Shown: piece after piece, positions 25,123-34,647 of the stretch
How positions within the stretch are numbered: the stretch's first letter is position 1
Layout: each line of letters opens with the position of its first letter
Notes under the pieces: generated by a model
Told to the model about the DNA's origin: nothing
The model's input: the letters and a program-made list of their open reading frames with translations, nothing else
Databases searched by the model: none
Program-made: the position numbers and the translations under genes
Assembly (NCBI RefSeq): GCF_900113115.1
Contig: NZ_FOOF01000014.1
Coordinates: 1 to 64,000, forward strand
Source of the DNA: Duganella sp. CF458
GTDB lineage: Bacteria; Pseudomonadota; Gammaproteobacteria; Burkholderiales; Burkholderiaceae_D
DNA length: 64,000 nucleotides
Direction: 5' to 3'

Positions 25123-26859
25123 ATGGCTGCAGCCGCCGAACAAATCGATATCGACGATCCCGAAGCCCAGCAGGCGGCCAGGGGCCGCTTCGCCTTCTTC
25201 CAGACCCCGATGGGCAAGATGGTGATGCGCGGGGCCGCCGTGGCGGGCATCCTGGCGCTGATCCTGATCCTGTGGATGTGGAACAGGGAACCGGACTACA
25301 AGGTCCTGTTCGCCAATTACACCGACAAGGATGGCGGTGCCATCACCGCTGCGCTGGACCAGATGCAGGTCAAGTACAAGCTGGCCGAGGGTGGCCAGGC
25401 CATCCTGGTGCCGGCCGAGCAAGTGCACAATGTGCGCCTGCGCCTGGCCCAGCAGGGCTTGCCGAAAGGCGGCAATGTCGGCTTTGAAGTCATGGAAAAC
25501 CAGAAGCTGGGCGTGTCCCAGTTCCTGGAACAGGTCAACTACCAGCGCGCGCTGGAAGGAGAACTGGCGCGCTCGATCCAGTCCATCGGCGCCGTCGAGT
25601 CGGCCCGCGTGCACCTGGCCCTGCCCAAGCCTTCGGTGTTCGTGCGCGACCAGCAAAAGCCCACCGCTTCCGTCATCCTGCAGTTGCATGCCAGCCGCAT
25701 GATCGATCCGGCCCAGGTCAGCGCCATCGTGCACCTGGTCGCTTCGTCCGTGCCGGAACTGTCGCCGGCCAACGTGACCGTGGTGGACCAGGCCGGCAAC
25801 CTGGTGTCCGACACCAACAAGAACGGCAACGCGGCCAACAACGCCAAGAACCTTGATGCGTCCCAGCTCAAGTATGTGCAGGAGATGCAAAAGCAAGTCA
25901 TCAAGCAGGTCGAGTCCATCATCACGCCGATCGTGGGCGAAGGCAATGTGCGCGCCGAAGCGGTGGCCGACGTCGATTTCTCGGCCATCGAACAGGCTGC
26001 CGAGACCTACAAGCCGAATTCGCCGCCTGCCGCGTCCGCCATCCGCAGCCAACAGAACAGCGAAACCAGCGGCAATGCCAACGCCAATCCGGGCGGCATT
26101 CCGGGCGCCTTGTCGAACCAGCCGCCGGGCGTCGCGACGGCCCCGCTGACCACCACGCCGCCCGGCGCTGCCGGTGCGCCGGGCCAGCCGGGCACGGGCG
26201 CCGCCCCCACCGCGACCGGACCCAGCCATAAGGAATCGACCACCAATTACGAAGTCGACAAGACCGTGCGCTATGAACAGAAAGCCATGGCCGGACTGAA
26301 GCGCATGACCGTCGGTGTCGTAGTAAACTATCGTCGGACCATCGATAAAAACGGCAAGGTCGTCGTCAAGCCGCTGAGTGCTGACGAAATGGCCAAGATC
26401 AACAGCCTGGTGAAGGAAGCCATGGGCTACAACCAGGACCGCGGCGACTCCGTCAGCGTGGCCAATGCGCCATTCGACGGTGTCGACCGGGAACCGGAAG
26501 CGCCGCTCGAATGGTGGCGCGATCCGGCCAACCTGCCGCTGGCCAAGGAGTTGGCGAAGTTCCTGATCACGGCCCTGATCCTGCTCTACATCCTGCTGCG
26601 TATCGTGCGTCCAATGATGCGTCCGGTGTTCAAGAAGATCGATGCGATCAACGAACCGGAACCGGAGCCGGAGCCAGCGCCGATCGTCGAGCCGCTGGGG
26701 CCGACACCGGAAGAATTGCTGGCGGAGGAGATCGCCAAGATGGAAGAAAACACGGCCCGCACCTACCGCGACAACCTGGCGCTGGCGAAGAAACTGGCCG
26801 CGGAAGACCCGCGCATCGTCGCCAACGTCATCAAGGAATGGATAGGCAATAATGACTGA
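25123..26859 (+). CDS. fliF: Flagellar MS-ring protein
   Basis: A 578-residue inner-membrane ring protein that houses the export gate and binds FliG. There are two membrane segments, near residues 36-54 (GAAVAGILALILILWMW) and about 480-500 (FLITALILLYILLRIV). Between them are the YscJ-like periplasmic domains (VLFANYTDKDGGAITAAL; LPKPSVFVRDQQKPTASVIL) and a Pro/Ala/Gly-rich loop at about 305-365. The acidic C-terminal tail binds FliG. It leads the fliFGHIJK operon and overlaps fliG by eight bases. Confidence 0.97.
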   Translation: MAAAAEQIDIDDPEAQQAARGRFAFFQTPMGKMVMRGAAVAGILALILILWMWNREPDYKVLFANYTDKDGGAITAALDQMQVKYKLAEGGQAILVPAEQVHNVRLRLAQQGLPKGGNVGFEVMENQKLGVSQFLEQVNYQRALEGELARSIQSIGAVESARVHLALPKPSVFVRDQQKPTASVILQLHASRMIDPAQVSAIVHLVASSVPELSPANVTVVDQAGNLVSDTNKNGNAANNAKNLDASQLKYVQEMQKQVIKQVESIITPIVGEGNVRAEAVADVDFSAIEQAAETYKPNSPPAASAIRSQQNSETSGNANANPGGIPGALSNQPPGVATAPLTTTPPGAAGAPGQPGTGAAPTATGPSHKESTTNYEVDKTVRYEQKAMAGLKRMTVGVVVNYRRTIDKNGKVVVKPLSADEMAKINSLVKEAMGYNQDRGDSVSVANAPFDGVDREPEAPLEWWRDPANLPLAKELAKFLITALILLYILLRIVRPMMRPVFKKIDAINEPEPEPEPAPIVEPLGPTPEELLAEEIAKMEENTARTYRDNLALAKKLAAEDPRIVANVIKEWIGNND

Positions 26860-27850
26860 GAATACCGGACTGCAAAAGGCTGCCATCCTGATGCTGGCGA
26901 TGGGCGAAGGCGAAGCGGCCGAGGTGATGAAATACCTCGGCCCGCGCGAAGTGCTGAAACTGGGCGCCTCGATGGCAACCATGAAGAACATCCCGCATGA
27001 GATGGTGGTCGACGTGCTGGACGATTTCCGCGACCAGTACGCGGCGGCCTCGACCGTGGGCATCGATTCGGACGAATACATCCGCCAAGTGCTGACCAAG
27101 GCGCTGGGCGACGACAAGGCGTCGGTGCTGCTGTCGCGCATCCTGGGCGGCAAGGATGCGTCCGGCATCGAATCGCTGAAGTGGATGGATTCGCAATCGG
27201 TGGCCGAACTGATCCGTAACGAACACCCGCAGATCATTGCCACCATCCTGGTGCACCTGGAGCGCGACCAGGCGTGCGAAATCCTGGGTCACTTCACCGA
27301 CCGCCTGCGCAACGACGCGGTGCTGCGGATCGCCACGCTGGACGGCGTGCAGCCGCAGGCCTTGCGCGAGCTGAACGACGTGCTGACCAAGCTCCTGTCC
27401 GGCAACGAAAACATCAAGAAATCGACCCTGGGCGGCGTGCGCGCCGCGGCCGAGATCCTGAACTTCATGTCCGGTGAGCAGGAACAGAATGTGATGGACA
27501 ACATCAAGAACTACGACAACGATATGGCGCAGAAGATCATGGACGAGATGTTCGTGTTCGACAACCTGATCGATGTCGACGACCGCGGCATCCAGCTGCT
27601 GCTGCGCGAAGTGCAGTCCGAAATGCTGATCATCGCGCTGAAGGGCGCGTCGCCGGACTTGCGCGACAAGGTCTTCAAGAACATGTCGGCGCGCGCCTCG
27701 GAGATGATGCGCGAAGACCTGGAAAACAAAGGCCCGGTACGCCTGTCCGAAGTGGAGACGCAGCAGAAGCAGATCCTGCAGATCGTGCGCCGCCTGGCCG
27801 ATGAAGGCCAGATCGTACTGGGTGGTAAGGGCGAGGATTCCTTCGTTTGA
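26852..27850 (+). CDS. fliG: Flagellar motor switch protein FliG
   Basis: The 332-residue rotor protein that contacts the stator. All three domains are present: N-terminal FliF-binding (KAAILMLAMGEGEAAEVMKYL), middle (NEHPQIIATILVHL, containing the EHPQ motif) and C-terminal (FVFDNLIDVDDRGIQLLLREV) with the charged residues needed for torque (MSARASEMMREDLENKGPVRLSEVE). It shares a TGATG junction with fliH. Confidence 0.98.
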   Translation: MTENTGLQKAAILMLAMGEGEAAEVMKYLGPREVLKLGASMATMKNIPHEMVVDVLDDFRDQYAAASTVGIDSDEYIRQVLTKALGDDKASVLLSRILGGKDASGIESLKWMDSQSVAELIRNEHPQIIATILVHLERDQACEILGHFTDRLRNDAVLRIATLDGVQPQALRELNDVLTKLLSGNENIKKSTLGGVRAAAEILNFMSGEQEQNVMDNIKNYDNDMAQKIMDEMFVFDNLIDVDDRGIQLLLREVQSEMLIIALKGASPDLRDKVFKNMSARASEMMREDLENKGPVRLSEVETQQKQILQIVRRLADEGQIVLGGKGEDSFV

Positions 27851-28602
27851 TGTCGAATATTCCAAAAGAAAAACAGACTGCCTATCAGCGCTGGGAGCTG
27901 CAATCCTTCGGCGACTCGCGCCCGAGCATGGTGGCCCAGCGCGAACGCGAGGAAGCGGAAGTGCGCGCCGCCCTGGCCGCCGAAGCCGCCGCGCAGGCGG
28001 AAGTCGAGCAAGCCGAATACGCGGCGGAACAGGCGCCGGCCCCCGCCCCCGATTACCCGAGCGACGAAGAACTGGCCGCCATCCGCGAGGAAGCGCGCCA
28101 GCAAGGCTATGACGCCGGCTTCAAGACCGGCCACGACGATGGCGCCGCCCAGGCATTGGACGAAGCGCGCGCCGCCACCGCGCAAGCGCTGGCGCCGGTA
28201 CGCGAGATCGCCGACAACTTCAGCGCTGCGCTGCGCGAGGCCGACCAGGCCATCAGCAACGAAGTGCTGGAACTGGCGCTGCACCTGGCCAAGGGCATGA
28301 TCAAGACCGCCCTGCGCGTGAAACCGGAACTGATCCTGCCGATCGTGCGCGAAGCGATCGAATACCTGCCGGTGCTGCAACAGCCGGCGCTGCTGATCCT
28401 GAACCCGGACGATGCCGCCGTGGTGCGGGACGGCATTGCGGAAGAGCTCGACAAAGGCGGCTGGCGCGTGATCGACGACCCGACTGTCGAGCGTGGCGGC
28501 TGCAAGGTCGATACCGCCTCCAACCAGATCGATGCCACGGTGGCGTCGCGCTGGCAACGCCTGAGCCTTGCGCTCGGCAAGGACATCGATTGGATCGACT
28601 GA
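27850..28602 (+). CDS. fliH: Flagellar assembly protein FliH
   Basis: A 250-residue regulator of the FliI ATPase that docks it to the export gate and the C-ring. The N-terminal portion is Ala/Glu-rich and the centre has helical repeats with Gly spacing (EEARQQGYDAGFKTGHDDGAA). The conserved C-terminus follows (ISNEVLELALHLAKGMI; WRVIDDPTVERGGCKVDT). The start overlaps the fliG stop and fliI begins two bases after its end. Confidence 0.94.
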   Translation: MSNIPKEKQTAYQRWELQSFGDSRPSMVAQREREEAEVRAALAAEAAAQAEVEQAEYAAEQAPAPAPDYPSDEELAAIREEARQQGYDAGFKTGHDDGAAQALDEARAATAQALAPVREIADNFSAALREADQAISNEVLELALHLAKGMIKTALRVKPELILPIVREAIEYLPVLQQPALLILNPDDAAVVRDGIAEELDKGGWRVIDDPTVERGGCKVDTASNQIDATVASRWQRLSLALGKDIDWID

Positions 28603-28603
28603 G

Positions 28604-30007
28604 ATGGGCGCTGCCGATCCCCAAGTGCACGCCGGGCGCTGGCGCTCTTACCTGAACGATTGCGCCACGCTGGTCGATTTCGTCGAACCGATGCAAGTGT
28701 CGGGCCGCGTCACGCGCGTGGCCGGCCTGGTCATGGAAGCGGTCGGCCTGCGCCTGGCCGTGGGCGCCGCCTGCACCGTGCCGCTGCCCTCCGGCGGCAA
28801 GGTCGAGGCCGAAGTGGTCGGCTTTGAAGGCGACAAGCTGTTCCTGATGCCGCAAAGCGATGTCGAAGGCATCATTCCCGGCACCCGCGTGTTTCCGGTC
28901 GAACAGAGCGTGCCGAAACCGGGCAGCGTCAGCCACCCGCGCCGTCGTCCCAGCGACCGCGCGCGCCACTTGCCGGTCGGCCCTGAACTGCTGGGCCGGG
29001 TGGTCGATGGCGCCGGCCGCCCGCTGGATGGCCTGGGCCCGATCCAGACCAGCGATTCGGCGCCGATCAATGTGCGCCCCGCCAATCCGCTGGGCCGCGC
29101 GCCCATCGTGGAAACGCTGGACGTCGGCGTGCGCTGCATCAACGCCATGCTGACCGTGGGCCGCGGCCAGCGCATGGGCCTGTTCGCCGGCTCCGGCGTC
29201 GGCAAGTCCGTCCTGCTCGGCATGATGGCGCGCTATACCGAGGCCGATGTCATCGTGGTGGGCCTGATCGGCGAACGGGGCCGTGAGGTCAAGGAATTCA
29301 TCGAGCAGATCCTGGGCGAGGAAGGCTTGCGCCGTTCGGTGGTGGTGGCCGCACCGGCCGACACGCCGCCGCTGATGCGCATGCAGGGCGCCGCCTACTC
29401 CACCGCAATTGCCGAGCACTTCCGCGACAAGGGCCAGAACGTGCTGCTGATCATGGATTCGCTGACCCGCTACGCCATGGCCCAGCGCGAAATCGCCCTG
29501 GCCATCGGCGAACCGCCGGCCACCAAAGGTTACCCGCCTTCCGTGTTTGCGAAATTGCCCGTGCTGGTGGAGCGCGCCGGCAATGGCGAAGTGGGCGGCG
29601 GTTCGATCACCGCTTTCTACACCGTACTGACCGAGGGCGACGACCAGCAAGACCCGATTGCGGACTCGGCGCGCGCGATCCTGGACGGCCACATCGTGCT
29701 GAACCGGCGCCTGGCCGAAGCCGGCCACTACCCGGCAATTGATATCGAACAGTCAATCTCCCGCGCCATGCATTCGATCACCTCGCACGGCCACCAAAAC
29801 CAGGCACGGCGGCTGAAACAGTTGTTTTCGCGCTACGAACGCAGCCGCGACCTGATTGCCGTCGGGGCGTACACGCCGGGCACCGATCCGGTGCTTGACC
29901 AGGCCATCAAGCTGCACGATAAGATTGAACAATTCCTGCAACAGCAAATTACGGAACAGGTGACCATGCCGGAGAGCTTGGGGCAGTTAACCACGCTATT
30001 CGACTGA
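28604..30007 (+). CDS. fliI: Flagellum-specific ATP synthase/export ATPase FliI
   Basis: A 467-residue F1-beta-like ATPase that energises and orders flagellar export. Walker A is GLFAGSGVGKS, Walker B is NVLLIMDSLTRYAMAQREI, and the segment GEPPATKGYPPSVFAKLP is typical of type III export ATPases. The start at 28604 (MGAADPQ) directly follows the fliH stop; an in-frame start 12 codons earlier lies within fliH. Confidence 0.97.
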   Translation: MGAADPQVHAGRWRSYLNDCATLVDFVEPMQVSGRVTRVAGLVMEAVGLRLAVGAACTVPLPSGGKVEAEVVGFEGDKLFLMPQSDVEGIIPGTRVFPVEQSVPKPGSVSHPRRRPSDRARHLPVGPELLGRVVDGAGRPLDGLGPIQTSDSAPINVRPANPLGRAPIVETLDVGVRCINAMLTVGRGQRMGLFAGSGVGKSVLLGMMARYTEADVIVVGLIGERGREVKEFIEQILGEEGLRRSVVVAAPADTPPLMRMQGAAYSTAIAEHFRDKGQNVLLIMDSLTRYAMAQREIALAIGEPPATKGYPPSVFAKLPVLVERAGNGEVGGGSITAFYTVLTEGDDQQDPIADSARAILDGHIVLNRRLAEAGHYPAIDIEQSISRAMHSITSHGHQNQARRLKQLFSRYERSRDLIAVGAYTPGTDPVLDQAIKLHDKIEQFLQQQITEQVTMPESLGQLTTLFD

Positions 30008-30041
30008 TCGATGCGCTCGGCCTTGCCTATAATGGACCATC

Positions 30042-30482
30042 ATGGCCTCTACCCAGCAACTTGAAACCCTGATCGACCTGGCCCAGCGGGAAACCGACGA
30101 TGCGGCCAAGCGCCTTGGCGCGGCCCTGAAAGCCGTGGCGGACGCGGAAGAGAAGCTGAACATGTTGGTTGGCTACCGCGACGAGTACGGCCGCCGCTTC
30201 GACGCTTCGCAACAGCAAGGCATTACGCCGATGGCATATCGCAATTTCCAGGCCTTCATGGAAAAGCTGGATACGGCGATCCAGGGCCAGCAGGAAGTGC
30301 TGCGCCACAGCAAGGCGCGCGGCGACAAAGAGAAGCAATTATGGCAAGACGCCGAACGCAAGCGCATGTCGTATTCCACCTTGCGCGACCGGGCCGAAGC
30401 CCAGGAGCTCAAGAAGGAAGCCAAGCGCGACCAGAAGGCCATGGATGAACACGCCTCCCGCCAGGCATTTTTCAAACGCTAG
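30042..30482 (+). CDS. fliJ: Flagellar export protein FliJ
   Basis: A 146-residue coiled-coil stalk protein that sits in the FliI hexamer and links it to FlhA. The sequence is almost entirely helical, with charged heptads (LETLIDLAQRETDDAAKRLG; QELKKEAKRDQKAMDEHASR). It lies between fliI and fliK as in other fliFGHIJK operons. Confidence 0.92.
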   Translation: MASTQQLETLIDLAQRETDDAAKRLGAALKAVADAEEKLNMLVGYRDEYGRRFDASQQQGITPMAYRNFQAFMEKLDTAIQGQQEVLRHSKARGDKEKQLWQDAERKRMSYSTLRDRAEAQELKKEAKRDQKAMDEHASRQAFFKR

Positions 30483-30494
30483 ACTGATTCGATC

Positions 30495-31955
30495 ATGCAA
30501 ACCCAGACTGTACAGAACTCCCCTCTTCTTTCCGGCAACACGACTACCGGTCGCTCGTCCAATGCCGCGCAGGAAGACCATCAGTTCGCACAGGCGCTGA
30601 ACAACCAGATCGAACGCCAGGCCCAGTCCTTGCCTCCGGCGCTGCAACCGCAAGCCAATGCCGCCACGCGCCGCGCCGAGGCACCCAAGCCGGCCGCCCA
30701 GCAGCCGAGCCAGCAACCGAAGCAGGCGTCCCATGCACCGGCCCCAGCCAACAAGCCTGCCGCACAGGCCCCGGCCAAGGCCCCGCAAAGCGAGCCGGCG
30801 AACCAGGCCGACCATGCCGCAGCGCCGGCCAACGCGCAGCCGGCAGCGACCGGTGGCGCAGCGGCCAACGGCAGCGCCGCCGGGACGGCCACCAGCGCCG
30901 CTGCAGCCACCGACAAAACCGATCGCCAGCAAACCGCCAGCGATGCCGTGGCCGATATGCTGGCCATGATCCAGGGCCTGGCCCAGCCAACGGCAACTGA
31001 CGCTGCCAGCGCGGCTGCTGCCGCTGCCGCCGCCGCCGCGTCCGGCAAGGACGGTGGCGCTACCGATGCCGAACTGGCTGGTGACGCCGTCCTGTCCGGC
31101 CGAGGCGGAAAGTCCGGCGTTGCCGAGCGGCTGCCGGCCGAAGGCATGCCCGTCGACCAGACAGCCTTGTTGGCGGCGAAAGCTGCTGCCGAAGGCGCCG
31201 GCAAGACAAACGATCCCACGCTGGCAGACGCCTTGGCGCAAGGCCGCCACGCTGCAGTGGCCGATGCCGGCGCCACCCATGCCTCCGCCGCAGCCACCGC
31301 GGGCGGCGACCAGGCCGCCGCCGCACCACGCAGCGATTTCCAGGCCGCCCTGCAGCACGCCAGCGCCGACGCCGGCAAGGCCGCCGATGCCGCTGCGCTG
31401 GACGCCAGGCACGCCATCCAGCCGCAGGCTGGCGCCTTGCAGGCCGCCGCTACCGCCCTCGCGCCGGCCGGCGCCGCGAACGCCCAAGCCGCCCAGGCCC
31501 TGGCCGGCAACCAGCTGCACGCCCGCGTCGGCAGCCAGGGCTGGGACCACCAGCTGGGCCAGAAAGTGGTGTGGATGGTCAATGGCGGCGAGCAAAGCGC
31601 CACCCTGACCCTGAACCCGCCCGACCTCGGTCCACTGCAAGTGGTACTGAGCGTCTCCAATGACCAGGCCAGCGTCGCCTTCAGTGCGGCCCAGCCGGAA
31701 GTCCGGCAAGCCCTCGAGCAAGCGCTGCCGAAATTGCGCGAAACCATGGGCGAAGCCGGCATCACGCTGGGCGATGCCAGCGTCTCGTCCGGCAGCCAGG
31801 ACCAGCAGAAAGCCTTTGCCGAGATGGAAGCGGCGGCAGCCGCCGGCCGTGGCCGCGGTGGGGCCAATGGCCAGAATGACCATGCCGACAACGCCGCGCA
31901 GGCCGCCCCACAAGTGCGCCGCGGCGTGCTGAGCGCGGTCGATACGTTCGCCTAA
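30495..31955 (+). CDS. fliK: Flagellar hook-length control protein FliK
   Basis: A 486-residue secreted ruler protein. Residues ~30-340 form a very Ala/Pro/Gln-rich low-complexity region. The conserved C-terminal Flg_hook domain starts near WDHQLGQKVVWMVNGGEQ and contains ATLTLNPPDLGPLQVVLSV and VRQALEQALPKLRETMGEAG. This is the canonical FliK, closing fliFGHIJK. It has 111 bases downstream before fliL, with GATAAT (32015-32020) and CATAAT (32023-32028) as possible -10 boxes for the next operon. Confidence 0.93.
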   Translation: MQTQTVQNSPLLSGNTTTGRSSNAAQEDHQFAQALNNQIERQAQSLPPALQPQANAATRRAEAPKPAAQQPSQQPKQASHAPAPANKPAAQAPAKAPQSEPANQADHAAAPANAQPAATGGAAANGSAAGTATSAAAATDKTDRQQTASDAVADMLAMIQGLAQPTATDAASAAAAAAAAAASGKDGGATDAELAGDAVLSGRGGKSGVAERLPAEGMPVDQTALLAAKAAAEGAGKTNDPTLADALAQGRHAAVADAGATHASAAATAGGDQAAAAPRSDFQAALQHASADAGKAADAAALDARHAIQPQAGALQAAATALAPAGAANAQAAQALAGNQLHARVGSQGWDHQLGQKVVWMVNGGEQSATLTLNPPDLGPLQVVLSVSNDQASVAFSAAQPEVRQALEQALPKLRETMGEAGITLGDASVSSGSQDQQKAFAEMEAAAAAGRGRGGANGQNDHADNAAQAAPQVRRGVLSAVDTFA

Positions 31956-32066
31956 GGCAGAGATAGCCCTGCTTCCCGCCTCTTTTCGGCGCTTCGCTCC
32001 CCGAAAGATTTCGCGATAATGACATAATGGCGTCATGATCCAACTCTTGCATCCAAGGCAGCAGAA

Positions 32067-32603
32067 TTGAAAGCGAATCCAAAAATGAAGGCTGATGCGA
32101 AGGCAGAAGCAGCACCGCCGGCCGGTGGCGGAAAGAAAAAGCTGATCATCATCCTGGCCGGCGTGCTGGTGCTCGCCCTGGCCGGTGGCGGCGGCGCATG
32201 GTTCATGCTGAAGAGCGATAGCGGCGAAGAGCATGCGGAAGAAGCCAAGCCGGGCAAGAAGGCCAAGAAGCCGGCCAAGAAAGCCGGTCCGCCCGTCTAT
32301 ATTCCAGTCGAGCAATTCACGGTCAACCTGCAGCCGGAAAACGGCGACCAGTACCTGCAGCTGGCGATCACGCTGCAGGCCAGCAGCCTGGAAGAGTCCG
32401 AGATCATCAAGACCAATATGCCGAAGGTGCGCAGCCGCATCCTGCTGCTGCTGTCGAGCAAACGCGCATCCGAGATCAATACTCCGGAAGGCAAGCAGCA
32501 ACTGAGCAAGGACATCATGGAAGCGGTCAACCTGCCGTTTGAAAACGGCGGCGAAGTGCAGGAAGTATCCGAAGTCTTGTTTACCGCATTCATCATCCAG
32601 TAA
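32067..32603 (+). CDS. fliL: Flagellar basal body-associated protein FliL
   Basis: A 178-residue single-pass membrane protein that surrounds the stator and supports torque. A Lys-rich start is followed by one membrane helix (LIIILAGVLVLALAGGGGAW), a Lys/Ala-rich linker, and the periplasmic stomatin-like domain (YIPVEQFTVNLQPENGDQYL; ILLLLSSKRASEINTPEGK). A TTG start at 32067 is used because AAGG lies eight bases upstream; an ATG at 32085 would remove six residues and lacks such a signal. It leads fliLMNOPQR. Confidence 0.93.
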   Translation: MKANPKMKADAKAEAAPPAGGGKKKLIIILAGVLVLALAGGGGAWFMLKSDSGEEHAEEAKPGKKAKKPAKKAGPPVYIPVEQFTVNLQPENGDQYLQLAITLQASSLEESEIIKTNMPKVRSRILLLLSSKRASEINTPEGKQQLSKDIMEAVNLPFENGGEVQEVSEVLFTAFIIQ

Positions 32604-32617
32604 GGCCCGGGTGAAGC

Positions 32618-33598
32618 ATGGCTGATAATTTTCTCTCCCAGGAAGAAGTCGATGCCCTCTTGAAGGGCGTCAACGGCGACCAGGACGACGTCGCTGCGCC
32701 CGAGGAGGCATCGGGTGTCCGCACCTACAACCTGGCGACGCAGGAACGCATCGTCCGGGGTCGGATGCCGACCCTGGAAATTATCAACGAGCGTTTCGCG
32801 CGCCTGCTGCGCGTGGGCCTGTTCAACTTCCTGCGCCGCAGCGCCGAAGTATCGGTCGGCTCGGTACGCGTGTCCAAGTATTCCGAATTCATCCGTAACC
32901 TGGTGGTGCCGACCAACCTCAACCTGGTGCACATGAAGCCGCTGCGCGGCACGGCCCTGATGGTGTTCGACCCGGGCTTGGTGTTCCTGCTGGTCGACAA
33001 CCTGTTCGGCGGCGACGGCCGTTTCCACACCCGCGTCGAGGGCCGCGACTTTACCCAGACCGAGCAGCGCATCATCCTGCGCATCCTCGACATCGTGTTC
33101 GAGGCGTATACCAAATCGTGGGAACCGGTGTACCCGGTGGAGTTCGAGTACATCCGTTCCGAAATGAATACGCAGTTCGCCAACATCGCCACGCCAAACG
33201 AGGTGGTGGTGGCGTCCACCTTCACCGTCGAACTCGGTTCGGTGTCCGGCCAGATCCACTTCTGCATGCCGTACTCGATGATCGAGCCGATCCGCGATGC
33301 GCTGACCTCGTCCCTGCAGGGCGAGGCGCTGGAAGTGGACAAGCGCTGGATCCGCCTGATGACGCAGCAGATCCAGATCGCCGAGGTGGAACTGGTGGCC
33401 AAGCTCGGCACCGCCAAGGTCAGCTTCGACGAAATCCTGAACATGAAAGCCGGCGACGTGATCCCGCTGTCCATCCCGGAAACCATCGAGGCGACCGTGG
33501 ATGGCGTGCCTGTGCTCGACTGCACCTACGGGGTGTTGAACGGGCAATACGCATTGAAAGTGGAGAAACTGCTGGCAAACGCGGATAATATGAAATAA
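32618..33598 (+). CDS. fliM: Flagellar motor switch protein FliM
   Basis: A 326-residue C-ring protein that receives the chemotaxis signal. The N-terminal CheY-binding peptide is intact (FLSQEEVDALLKG). The middle CheC-like domain includes the GGDGRFHTRVEGRDFT region, and the C-terminal FliN-like domain includes ELVAKLGTAKVSFDEILNM. Length is typical. It sits 14 bases after fliL and 15 before fliN. Confidence 0.98.
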   Translation: MADNFLSQEEVDALLKGVNGDQDDVAAPEEASGVRTYNLATQERIVRGRMPTLEIINERFARLLRVGLFNFLRRSAEVSVGSVRVSKYSEFIRNLVVPTNLNLVHMKPLRGTALMVFDPGLVFLLVDNLFGGDGRFHTRVEGRDFTQTEQRIILRILDIVFEAYTKSWEPVYPVEFEYIRSEMNTQFANIATPNEVVVASTFTVELGSVSGQIHFCMPYSMIEPIRDALTSSLQGEALEVDKRWIRLMTQQIQIAEVELVAKLGTAKVSFDEILNMKAGDVIPLSIPETIEATVDGVPVLDCTYGVLNGQYALKVEKLLANADNMK

Positions 33599-33613
33599 AG
33601 CTAGGAGAGAAAC

Positions 33614-34033
33614 ATGGCGGATAATCAAGACGACGATACAAGCATGGATGACGATTGGGGCGCCGCGATTGCCGAGCAGGCCGCTGCCGAGGCTGCTGCC
33701 ATGCAGAACCAGGCCGCCACTGCCGCCGTGTTCAAGGACTTTTCCAAGCAGCCGAACAAGACCGAAACCCATAACGATATCGACTTCATCCTCGATATCC
33801 CGGTCCAGCTCACCGTGGAATTGGGCCGCACCAAGATCGCCATCAAGAACCTGCTGCAACTGGCGCAGGGCTCGGTGGTGGAACTGGACGGCCTGGCCGG
33901 CGAACCGATGGACGTGCTGGTCAACGGCTGCCTGATCGCCCAGGGCGAGGTGGTGGTGGTGAACGACAAGTTCGGGATCCGCCTGACGGACATCATCACG
34001 CCTTCCGAACGCATCCGAAAACTGAATAAATGA
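33614..34033 (+). CDS. fliN: Flagellar motor switch protein FliN
   Basis: A 139-residue C-ring protein. A variable acidic/Ala-rich head of about 50 residues precedes the SpoA domain: DFILDIPVQLTVELGRTKI, VVELDGLAGEPMDVLVNG and GEVVVVNDKFGIRLTDI. An AGGAGAG sequence precedes the start, and the stop overlaps the fliO start by four bases (ATGA). Confidence 0.97.
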   Translation: MADNQDDDTSMDDDWGAAIAEQAAAEAAAMQNQAATAAVFKDFSKQPNKTETHNDIDFILDIPVQLTVELGRTKIAIKNLLQLAQGSVVELDGLAGEPMDVLVNGCLIAQGEVVVVNDKFGIRLTDIITPSERIRKLNK

Positions 34034-34647
34034 AGCAGAGAATCACTGCCTTTCACCTGCTGCGGCCGCTGAGCTTGGCGGCCGCCCTCGGCCTCGCCGG
34101 CGCACCCGCCTCGGCGCAGCAAGCCCCCGCCCCCGACACCATTTCCAGCAGCGTGCAAGCGGCGCCGGCCAACGCCGCCAGCCCGGTTGCGCCGCCCGCC
34201 GGCGCGCCCGCCGCCACACCCGAGCAACAGGCCGCCCTGGCCGGAGCCCGCGCCGCCGCCACACCGGCGCCGGCCAATGCGCTGGCCGCCCAGGCGCCCT
34301 CCGCTGCCGGCTCGCTGCTGCAGACCATTGTGTCGCTGGGCTTCGTCATCGCCCTGCTGGTCGGCCTGGCCTGGCTGCTGAAGCGCTTCGGCCCGAAACA
34401 CATGAGCGGCGGCAGCCAGGTCAAGCTGGTCGGTGCGCTCAGCGTCGGCGCCCGCGAACGCATCCTGGTGGTGGAAGTCGGCGAGCAATGGATCGTGGTG
34501 GGCGCCTCGCCCGGCCGCATGAATGCCCTGGCCACCATGCCGCGCCAGCCAGCCGACGACGCCGACCTGGCCGCGGGCCAAGCCGCGCCCGGCGCCAATT
34601 TCGCCGAGTGGTTCAAGCAGACGATTGACAAGCGCAATGGCAAATAA
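34030..34647 (+). CDS. fliO: Flagellar export-gate assembly protein FliO
   Basis: A 205-residue membrane protein that helps FliP oligomerise. It has a signal-like N-terminus (LSLAAALGLAGAPASAQQ), an Ala/Pro-rich linker, and one clear membrane helix (QTIVSLGFVIALLVGLAWLL) near residue 110. A cytoplasmic domain follows with VGALSVGARERILVVEVGEQWIVVG, the family signature. It overlaps fliP by 11 bases. Confidence 0.92.
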   Translation: MKQRITAFHLLRPLSLAAALGLAGAPASAQQAPAPDTISSSVQAAPANAASPVAPPAGAPAATPEQQAALAGARAAATPAPANALAAQAPSAAGSLLQTIVSLGFVIALLVGLAWLLKRFGPKHMSGGSQVKLVGALSVGARERILVVEVGEQWIVVGASPGRMNALATMPRQPADDADLAAGQAAPGANFAEWFKQTIDKRNGK